The position numbers and the translations under genes were made by a program. The notes under the pieces were generated by a model, which was not told the origin of the DNA, searched no databases, and saw only the letters and a list, made by a program, of their open reading frames with translations. Positions 55,640 to 64,000 of a DNA stretch of 64,000 nucleotides are shown one piece after another; the first letter of the stretch is position 1, and the number at the start of each line of letters is the position of its first letter. Source of the DNA: Miscanthus floridulus (lineage: Eukaryota > Streptophyta > Magnoliopsida > Poales > Poaceae); assembly GCF_019320115.1 (NCBI RefSeq), contig NC_089587.1, positions 86,430,506-86,494,505 on the forward strand, in the 5' to 3' direction.

Positions 55640-56963
55640 TTCCCTCGTCTAAAAAACACCCGGCCGGCCGGTACGGTAGCTTAGCGTAGTCGTCGCGTGT
55701 CAACTCAACCGCACCACCACGCACTTTCGGTACACCAACACCAAACCGCTCAGAATCGCAACTGATTCACTCATCACGTAGGCAGGCGTGGACTATCAAT
55801 CCGCAGCAGCGACTGAGAGGCGACGGGCGACGACCGACGGCACAGCGGTGGTTGTGGCGGTTACATTGCAATCGCAACAAGCTGTTACGACGATCGAGCT
55901 GCTTGCATGGTGGGTGGCCCGCGGCCGCCCGGTGCTGCAGGTACTGGTAGCAACTCGCAACCTAATCGCCATCGCCAGCCACCTAATGACACACCCAGCA
56001 TGCAGATGCAGCAGTCCCCTCACCTCTAGGCTCTAGGGACGACTCCTCGCTAACCCCTCGTCGCTTTCTTTCTGGCAGCAAAACGCGCGCGCGTCATTAC
56101 TGAGATCCGCTACGGGTCGGGGTCGCCGTCGTCCAGCCCTCCTGCAGGTCACACTATTCGCTAACGGCTAACCCTCTTTCCCCTCCTCCTCGCCGTCGTC
56201 ATCGCCTCGCCTCGCCATTACTCCCGTGTCCGGCCACTGTTTGGACTCAACTCTGCTGGAGCCGGCCGGCCGTTCGCCTCTCCCTGTCCTTTTTTACTTC
56301 TTTTAATTAATATAATGAATTAAAATAGGGGAATGAATTAGCAGGGGCAACCCAAGGACGACGGCAGAGGGACCGGCCGGACGGCATCGTGATGGCGGAG
56401 GTGCCCTGCGTTTCTCTTTAATTTCTTTCTTTAGTGCTTGCCTCCTTTTCTTAATCTTTTTCCCTGATGAGCGTTGGGCGTATCTTCCTGCAGGTTTCAT
56501 CCCCTTTCTTTTGCATTTGGCCTCCTGCGTGGGCCACCTCATCATCAGTACCCACCGGCTACCTAGCGAGAGCTAATCCATCCTCCACAAATATCACCTC
56601 TAGCTTAATCCTCCTCCAACTCCAACCCACTATTGTTATCTGCCTACCGTCCGTTACCGCTAGCTAGCTAGCTAGCATCATTAGCGCGCACAGCTCCTGT
56701 TCATCGTTTTCGTTGAGCTCCGCTGCGGCCTCTGGTCCCTTTGCACCTCATCACCTCACCTCGTATTCTGCTCAGCTCATGCCACGCAGCAAGAGCTCAT
56801 AATACGTGAGTACAGTTAGCTCCTAGCGTTAGGGATTACATGATCTTTATCCTTACCTGAAGCTTGTCATGCACAATTAGTGTTGCTTACTTAGCTTGTA
56901 TCCAGTTCCAGTGCATGCTTGGCCTTGACACTTGGTGACTGAAGAACAGAGCATCCATCAGCC
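55640..56963 (+). promoter_or_regulatory. presumed promoter and 5' leader of the DUF547 gene
   Basis: GC-rich and CT-rich DNA without element structure. CCTGCAG|GT at about 56145 and CTTCCTGCAGGTTT near 56490 could be 5'-UTR splice sites. A short (CTAG)n run lies at 56661-56676. No TATA box could be chosen with confidence. Confidence 0.35.
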
Positions 56964-57625
56964 ATGGAGAACGCCGGACGACTAGAGGCGCTCAAGGAAA
57001 GAGGCTTCCGCGACGCAGAAACACCAAATGGGGGTCACTCATCTTCGTACCTGCGACACCGACACTCAAGAAGGTTAGCATCAAGCACTCCCTTCTATAT
57101 TCATTCTGTTTTCTTTTTCTTTTTCTTCAGCAAGCATCATGTCGATAGGCCCTTCAAGCATTGTCAGCATATATTCTGTTTTTTTTTTCTCTTCTTTTTT
57201 TCAGCAAAAGCGACCATATATTCTTTCTACAAAATGCAGCTCTAGTGGTTTCCATTGACCTTTTTTTCACCCCCTTGGTGTTACCGTTTTATCCTTATTT
57301 GATTGCACAAAATTAAAGTGAGCAGCATGGGGGTTTTCTTATTTCCACTCTATAAAAATAAACGTTTTTTTTTTGTTTTTGCAATGGACCCACTTCAAGT
57401 GTTTCCTTCTGTTACTGTGCTCTGTCATTGTCTTCAGCAGATAACTTCAATTCAGGTGATATGTACTGCGAGTAATACTGAAAGTTTCTGTTCTAGGCTT
57501 CTTGCAGCCAGAGCGCTCTTCCATTTTCTGTCAGTGAACAATAAGAATCCAGAATAGCAATATAGACAGTTCAGTTGTACTCCCAAAATCATTTTCCAGC
57601 ACCGTAGAGTAATCCCCCCACCTCC

Positions 57626-57689
<64 letters not shown>

Positions 57690-60598
57690 TTCCCGGTGAC
57701 ATAAAAAAAAAATCATCTGTTTGCTACTATGTTTCTGGTGCCCTTTGACTGAAAAAGAAAGGATCGATCCATCTCTGTCTGCAAAGTTATTCAGTTTCAG
57801 TAGCCTGCCTACCCAAGCTTTCAATTACACTGCAATTCTATGATTCGGTGTCTTTCTAACCTTAGTCAATCGTTGTATTTTCAGTGCTATGAGCACGTCT
57901 GTAAATGTTCCTGATGTGTCACCACGACTCTCCGATCACATACCTGTGGGTAATCTAATTTGTCTTTGGTTCTTGATCATACTTGTCCTGTTCGTCAAAC
58001 AGTACATGAAAAGATTTCTCCAGCTGCTACATTCTTGCTGAAGTTTGCCTTTGCCACACCATTTCATGATTGTACAGGCAGTCAATCGCAGCAAGATGGC
58101 CAACAGAAGATATTCACTCAACCTCCCTGAACAATTGCCCGAGCATCGCATCATCACAACTGCAGAGAGAGCTGAAAGAAGTATTTCAAAGGTTAGTTCT
58201 GGACACTAAACAAATTAGTTCATGATCTCGAGGGCCTAGTTGTTTCCAAGAGCTGAATAAAAGCTGTTACAATGCAGGTCTTCCGTCCATACTTTATGAA
58301 TCACGTTCCTGTTCTTAATAGTTTAGTATATCTATCCCTGATGCCAACAGAATGATGCTTTGTCATATCTAGGGAGAAGTGACAAAAGTCATGAGTTATC
58401 ATTATGCTTCTTTTTTTCTTAATGATGTACTACTAGTACGTGCTATAGTCAGGAACTGTGTCTCAATTCCAAATTTTGAACAGCAATTAACAAGAAAGAG
58501 AGAGAGAATAGTACAGATCCAACTACGAATTAATTATGCCTTTTATTTATTGATTCCTGATTTTGTTTTGAATGCAGTCAGTTGCAGATTTGGCCTGGGA
58601 GATAGCTGTCCTTGAGGAGGAAGTTGTTCGCAAGGAACTGCACCTGCTGTCCTTGTACAGAGCAGCATTCGATCAGTACCTCGGTGTCTCTCCTCGTGCG
58701 TCCGCTCAGGTACAAAACTTGTGGAACACATCAATGTTCAGATGTCATGCTGCATGCTAACGAAACAGTTATGTTATGATCAAATCAGGTGGAGCAGGAA
58801 TCGCACCGTCAACGCAGCAAAAGGACTACTGACGAAGGCACCCTTCGCCTGAAAAACATCAAGGAGTCTGCATCCTACAACCTGCCAACACTCTCAGATT
58901 CTAAACGTGTATGAGCAGCATCTCTTATCTTCGACCCATCTTTCCAGTATTTACCATCCACTTAGAAAGATCCCACAAACGACACCCCATGCCCTTTTAG
59001 CTCTGTTTTTAGTAGCTGGTTCTTCACAACAGAACAGAAAGCGTCTGACACAATTCTGATGTTGCTGAAGCATACACAGGAGCTGTCAAGATCATCTTCA
59101 GGGCGGTCTAGCCTTGCCAACTTCTTGAGCGCTTCGATCGCTGAATATGTGCCCAAGATCTCGTGCAAGCTTTCAGAGGACATACTAAGGTGCATTTCTG
59201 CTGTCTACTGCAAACTTGCAAGCAGGCCATTACAAGAGGCGAATTCTGAGACGGCATCCACACCTTCTTTCTCATCTGCATCGAGTTCTTTTTCTCTCAA
59301 GTACCCGGTCGATGGTTGGAGCCCTCGATGCTATTACAATGTCGATGCAACCTCAGATATATATACTTCATCTGATGGGAATAATGGGCAGTACAGTGGG
59401 ATGATAATTTTCCCAAAGATACATATAGATGAAGACAAATTTGATTATGCCTCTAAAATGCTCGATACTATCAGGTAAGCAACCATGCAAAAAAGATTAG
59501 AACATAGGAAGGGGGAAATGCTTGATTTATAGGTGGTATCTTGTATCCCAGATCGCTGATAAAACGGCTGGAGAAGATTGATCCTACAAAGATGGCACAT
59601 GAAGAGCAACTCTGTTTCTGGATTAACATCCACAATGCTTTGGTTATGCATGTAAGTTCAATATTGTTAACAACTGACAACTTGAAGAATATTCAACTTT
59701 AGCCTCAGCATGATGCATAACTAACTACCCTTCTGAAATATTGCAGGCTTTCATGGCCTATGGATTACAGGAAAAACGAATGAAAAGCACTGACTTGATT
59801 TTGAAGGTATAGTTACCATACTTTTAACAAATAGTCATTTAATAGTCACACGGGAATCACGTATGAATTTCTCTGACAGTGTTGAGCAATTTGTTCCAGG
59901 CTGCATATAATGTGGGTGGACATTCAGTAAATTCCCAAATTATTCAGAACTCAATTCTAGGATGTCAATCCCACCACCCTTCACTGGTATAGCACTTGTC
60001 TATATAGAAATCAGCAGTCAGGATTTAAACAAACGAAAAAAAAAAAAGTTTCGCATCTAATCACTAACATATTGATGGGCATGAAATTACAGTGGGTTCG
60101 CACACTATTTACACCAATGAAAAAATCAGGGAGCTCCATACATCCATATGCGCTTTGTTATTCAGAGCCAATTGCTCACTTTGCTCTTTCGACCGGAGCA
60201 TTTTCAGATCCACCTGTAAGTTCCACAGCTCTTGCTAGTTTTCCAACATTCCAACCATATGTTTCTTGAGTTATAGTTACTGTTAATGATCTATGCAGGT
60301 AAGGCTGTACACAGCCAAGAAATTATACCATCAACTGGAGCAAGCCAGAAGCGAGTTCATTCAAGCAAATGTTATGGTCCGGAAGCAGACCATCTTCCTA
60401 CCCAAAGTTCTCCACTTCTATGCAAAGGATGCTTCCCTAGAGTTGCCTGACCTTGTTGACATAGTATGCGAGAGCATGCCTGAGCTACAGCAAAAAGAGA
60501 TCAGACGATATCTTAGGAGGAGGATTGACAAGTGTGTCGAGTGGTTGCCCTACAAATCTTCTTTCAGATACACTGTGCACAGGAGTTTGGCTGAGTAG
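56964..60598 (+). CDS. DUF547 protein with MIP1-type leucine zipper (11 exons)
   Basis: Exons: 56964-57073, 57885-57949, 58082-58191, 58578-58709, 58789-58908, 59038-59474, 59552-59651, 59747-59806, 59900-59986, 60093-60215 and 60299-60598. All have GT/AG borders and join in frame to about 547 residues. Residues near 98-130 (LAWEIAVLEEEVVRKELHLL) form the ternary-complex-factor MIP1 zipper. The DUF547 domain starts around residue 300 with KMAHEEQLCFWINIHNALVM and continues AAYNVGGHSVNSQIIQNSIL, HFALSTGAFSDPP and LYTAKKLYHQLEQARSEFI. It ends YKSSFRYTVHRSLAE. Antirrhinum MIP1 binds MADS-box proteins through its zipper; DUF547 has no settled biochemical role. The third exon can start at two tandem acceptors (CAGGCAG); the downstream one keeps frame with the GTAATC donor. 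No coding damage seen. Confidence 0.9.
57627..57687. repeat. poly-C tract of about 61 bp in intron 1
   Basis: An almost pure C homopolymer follows CACCTCCT. It can form an i-motif, and a G-quadruplex on the other strand. Its length may be an assembly artefact. Confidence 0.9.
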
Positions 60599-61018
60599 GC
60601 ACTCTTTTCCTCTATATATGTGCTTGTATGTAAGTGAGGAGCCAAGATTCTAAGAACAATCTGTTGGTGCATGTGTAAAACTGTAAATAGGTAATTGTGA
60701 TAGTTCTTTCTTAGAGAGGAAAATTATAGCTTATCTTAAATCCAGTTTGTGCTTTACCACACTACTGCAAATTTGTGGATTTCAGTTGAGTGTACCGACA
60801 GAAGGAATCCACATGCTTTCATTTTGCTTGCTCTCAGAAAAAATATAGAGATTATATATACTCAAGGTCAAGGATACCAGTTGAAACTTGAAAGAGGACC
60901 TTGCATTATCAATTATCATTGCCCAAATATTCAAGAACAATACAACCTGATGGTACAAACAAAAAGATTCACCTGAGAATAAAACATACTACATTGGAAC
61001 TAGAGACAAGATGAGTAC
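60599..61018. other. intergenic space between convergent DUF547 and mTERF genes
   Basis: About 420 bp holding both 3' UTRs. AT-rich, no separate gene. No clear AATAAA was chosen, although GAGAATAAAAC lies near 60975. Confidence 0.5.
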
Positions 61019-62024
61019 CTAAACTGCAGTAACCAAACCGAATTTCATGGCAAACTTCTTCTGGTTACAGTCTAGCATCTCGCTGAGACTGCAACTCGAG
61101 TTCATCTGCTTGAGCACCTTGTGACGGTACTCCAGGCTCCTCTTGAGGCCATGGCGAAAGAACTGGGGATAATTTACCACCTCGCCCATGTCCCGTCCCA
61201 TTTCCTCGACCAGGAACTTCATCCTTGGCTCCAGGCAATGTTTGATGCTCTTGATGAGAACAGGAGGGTATCCAGCTACCAATGCCGTAACCTGATTCCT
61301 GCTGAATCCACAGCTCTGCAGGAACGCTAAATTGGGCCACAGAATCTTATCCACATCTCGCGACAATATATCCGGGAAGCTCATGATCAGCCTTTTGAGA
61401 TCTGCCCCCTGTAGCCCGACTGCCAACTTGAGGAACTCGGCAGTGGGACGCAGCCGCTTGTCGACACTGTACCCCATGATATACGGCTCCTTGGTGAGGA
61501 TCTTTCCGATCATGCCTTCCTTGTCGATGCCGAGGCTGACAAGGAAGTCGACGGTCTGCGAGAACTTGGCCTCGATGCTGTAGCTGATGAGGCGCGGGTT
61601 GACCATGAGCAGTTTGGCGAGCTGCTTCTCGGAGACGCCGAGCGTCTGGAAGAAGGCGAGGAGCGGGCAGAGCTTCTCCTCGACGCTGTGGAACAGTATC
61701 TGGGGGAACTTGGCGATGGCCTGCGCCACCTCCCCGGGCCTGGCCTGCAGCGTGGCGAGGCACTGCACCGTGGGCACGAGCTTGCCGTCCACGGACAGGG
61801 TCAGCACCTTGGGGCACTTGGCCACCACGTGCCGCAGCTTCCGGCGCTCCATCTTGACGCACGTCAGGAGGTAGTCCCAGACGCCCGAGGCCTCGCCGGC
61901 GTCGAGGCTGTGCAGGTTCCTGCACCGCCTGGACATGCGCGCCACGGCCGTCGTCGTCGAACCCGTTCTCCCGCAGCCAATGCGTCAGGCTCTTCCCGCT
62001 GCCATCGCTGACGCCGCTGGCCAT
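61019..62024 (-). CDS. mTERF-family organelle transcription factor, frameshift near start
   Basis: A 308-codon frame (61945-61019) consists of tandem mTERF helical repeats: RRKLRHVVAKCPKVLTLSVD, PGEVAQAIAKFPQILFHSVE, EKQLAKLLMVNPRLISYSIE, KEGMIGKILTKEPYIMGYSV, ADLKRLIMSFPDILSRDVDK and NQVTALVAGYPPVLIKSIKH. It ends CNQKKFAMKFGLVTAV. mTERF proteins bind organelle nucleic acid in mitochondria or plastids. The likely original start is at 62024 (MASGVSDGSGKSLTHWLREN), but one extra base near 61947 (GACGACGACGGCCGTG) throws that frame out before MSRRCRNLHSLDAGEASG. If real, translation would have to start at 61945 and lose about 27 residues. Otherwise it is a sequencing error. Confidence 0.85.
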
Positions 62025-62350
62025 CGCGACCTTCTCCCCCTGTCGAAAGACCGAAACTCTGTCTGAGATTCAGACGCCACACGATGGCATGGCGCAATAA
62101 AGAAACGAGAGAGGCGAATCGTCGAACAACACGCGCGCGCGCATGAGAGTGGTAGCCTACAACATCAGCGGCAGGAATTCTGCGCGCAGAATTGGGAACG
62201 AGATTGCAGCACGTACGCAATGGGTTGACAAAGGAAACAACAGAAATCACCTTGGTCTTGCACCAGGCCGGTGGCAGAGAGAAGATGAGGGATGCGGACG
62301 CGTAGCCGAGGAAGGAGGGGAGGATCCGAAGGATAAGAGAAGATGAAGAG
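62025..62350 (-). promoter_or_regulatory. presumed 5' leader/promoter of mTERF gene
   Basis: GC-rich at first with a CGCGCGCGC run near 62131, then CT-rich on the minus strand. No TATA box assigned. Confidence 0.35.
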
Positions 62351-62962
62351 TGGCATCAGCTAAACTGACGCTGCTTATCTGTTGCATTGCGTCCTCTTTT
62401 TTTTTTTTTTTTGAGCAACTACCCCAACCAACCAGAAGCTGCACATCCTCAAGGGCCCAATGGCAAAATAGGCCCCTAAGAACCATGGGCCGGCCCATGG
62501 CTACTGCTATGCAAAGTGCTCACCTAGCGCAATCGAAATGCCTCCCCTAAAAAAAATGGTTGCTCAATCCAATGGGATAATCTTGTTCAACAATTGTAAT
62601 CACATAAACAAAAGAAATGTGAGCTGAACAACCTTCCTCTTTTCTTATTTTTACTTTTTATACTATCTTTCTAGTGGTTACATAACCTTCTATGGTCAAA
62701 CACCCCAAGATAGATAAGAGCAAATATAGTAAGGGCCTCATTTGATGTGGCTATTGGAGCCTCCGACTTCTCTACTATAGTAGTAGGAGCCGGTGAAGCC
62801 CCCAATAACGGCTTCGTTGCTCCCAAATTATTAGTTATTCTAATTTTATTGGAAGTCAAAAGATCTCAAGTTTGATCAAATTATAGAGAGGATTATAAAA
62901 ATTTATGACATCAAATAGGTATATTATGATAATATAATTAATGAAAAATATAATGATACTAC
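62351..62962. other. intergenic region left of the last LTR
   Basis: An 18-bp T run lies at 62397-62414. The rest is AT-rich with no recognised gene. Confidence 0.5.
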
Positions 62963-64000
62963 TGTCGGTGTTTTCGAGTTACCACCGACGAGTAAATTTT
63001 TAATATTGCGCGTCTGGCTCGGAGGTGTGCTTAGGGTACAACGAGGTTTATACTGGTTCGGGCAAAAAGTCCCTACGTCCAGTTCATTCGCTGCTGCTCA
63101 TGTTATTAGCACTGAAAGTTTATAGTATGGGTTACAAACAGGCGAGAGAGGGAAAGGATCCCAAGTCACTGGTGGAAAGAGTGAATGGGTGCTGAGAGCT
63201 CGATCGCTGCTCGGTCCCGTGTGTTCATGTCGTGTTCTTGTGTATTTATATCTTGTGTTTTGATTGGTTCGGGATGATTCGATCGGCCCCCCGTCAGGGG
63301 ACACTCTGCTTTCCCTTTTATATGCCAAGGGAATGCACGGGTTACAACGGAGGAAAAGGAGAAGAACGAGAGAGAGAGAGGAAAACTTCCACGATCGCCG
63401 GGTCCTTCTCCTTCATGCGGGTCCCACCGACCCTGTAGATGTCAACAGAAACAGCTCCACATCGTGGCCCTGTCCGTCACTGGCGCCACGCGCAGGTGTC
63501 GTTATACCGATCATGGCGTTCATCCCGTCCTGGCGGACGTCGTGGTGAACTGACACGCCTGTCACCGTTCATACGAGGGTTAGGCGGAACAGCACCAGCA
63601 CGCCCGACGCTGTTCTTGATGTGAACCCTCTGGTATGGCCCGTCATGGCCATAGGTTACATCGAGGCATGCCAGTCTCTTCCTGATGTCATAGTCTTGAC
63701 CTAGCCCATATGCCTGGACCTGGAGTCGTTGGCGGTGATATGGGTCTCCGTCAGGTGAGACAGAGTGTGAACCCAAGGGGTCGAGCGAGAAGGAGCCTGC
63801 ACCCACAGGGTCGAGCGAGGCGGAGATCGTGGCCTCGGGGTCGAGCAAGGTGGAGATCACGACCTCGAGGTCGGGTGAGGTAGAGCCCGCCCCCAGAGGT
63901 TAGACGAGGCAGAGCCTGCGGCCTCGGGGTCAAGCGAGGCAGAGCCCTTCCTCAGAGGTCAGGCGAGGCAGAGCCCGCATGCCTAGGGGTCGGTTAGAGC
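62963..64000 (-). mobile_element. Ty3/gypsy element 3, 3' LTR (partial, runs off window)
   Basis: The block starts TGTCGGTGTTTTCGAG on the plus strand. The reverse complement ends AAAACACCGACA and holds GAACCAGTATAAACC, which parallels the U5 end of gypsy 1 (AACTAGTATAAACC ... CACACCGACA). So U5 lies at 62963 and the element is on the minus strand, extending to the right. A minus-strand TATAAAAGGG box lies near 63325. The part from 63765 is a minisatellite. Confidence 0.7.
63765..63995. repeat. minisatellite in LTR of gypsy 3
   Basis: Units of about 30 bp built on GGGTCGAGCGAGGC(A/G)GAG with GCCCGC/GCCTGCGGCCTC spacers repeat at least seven times. The translations across them are repetitive and not genes. 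Confidence 0.8.

Noticed and set aside
57531..57824. Minus-strand frame with a poly-Gly run
   Set aside because: Generated by the poly-C tract in an intron.
63098..63933. Repetitive Pro/Arg/Leu frames near the right edge
   Set aside because: Translations of LTR and minisatellite sequence.
63765..63995. Direct repeats that could suggest a CRISPR-like array
   Set aside because: Head-to-tail minisatellite without unique spacers, in a plant LTR.

Overview
This window is nuclear DNA of a grass. The evidence is spliced plant genes (a DUF547/MIP1-type protein, an mTERF protein, remnants of an LHT-type amino-acid transporter and of a plant kinesin) set in dense LTR retrotransposons, MITEs and microsatellites of the kinds seen in panicoid grasses such as sorghum, Miscanthus or sugarcane. 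The species cannot be fixed from the sequence alone. No rRNA, tRNA, CRISPR array or bacterial operon was seen. Only two host genes look substantially complete, the convergent pair at 56.9-62.0 kb, and one of them (mTERF) has a frameshift near its start.

Left part (0-25 kb). Positions 1-2906 are one end of a minus-strand Ty1/copia element with an open gag running off the window and a 2.3-kb LTR. This LTR abuts a two-exon kinesin motor fragment. A zone of TA/CT repeats holds a MITE (5.0-5.5 kb). A 3'-truncated, frameshifted LHT transporter pseudogene lies at 5.8-8.0 kb. A degenerate plus-strand Ty3/gypsy (Tat-type) element starts at 9026 with LTR, gag, protease, RT, two RNase H domains, integrase and a remnant antisense ORF. 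It is cut at 18665 by a gag-only copia element whose right end is a chimera with the LTR of a different copia family (junction near 22744). The chimera ends at 23718 against what looks like the first exon or promoter of a disrupted minus-strand gene.

Middle part (25-52 kb). The most notable object is a Mutator-like (MULE) transposon at 25040-52184, bounded by an imperfect 11-bp target duplication and long terminal inverted repeats rich in GGCGCC palindromes. Without its nested insertions it is about 10 kb. It carries a plant-mobile-domain (PMD) gene, a GRF-type zinc-finger gene and a divergent CxC-finger/coiled-coil gene on the opposite strand; no transposase is recognisable. A Tat-type gypsy element (30609-47637, 5-bp target duplication) sits inside a PMD exon. 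A SIRE-like copia element (37745-47227, 5-bp target duplication) sits inside the 3' LTR of that gypsy element. A large LTR-like block (about 25.4-30.15 kb) occupies the left arm of the MULE. Removing the gypsy insertion restores the PMD reading frame exactly at the junction.

Right part (52-64 kb). After the MULE come a LINE 3' fragment, two MITEs side by side, the 11-exon DUF547 gene with a leucine zipper (56964-60598), the convergent mTERF gene (61019-62024, minus) and, from 62963, the 3' LTR of a further gypsy element running off the right edge.

Most in-frame stops in the decayed elements are TAG where related proteins have Gln (CAG) or Trp (TGG). This fits methylation-driven C-to-T decay of silenced transposons.
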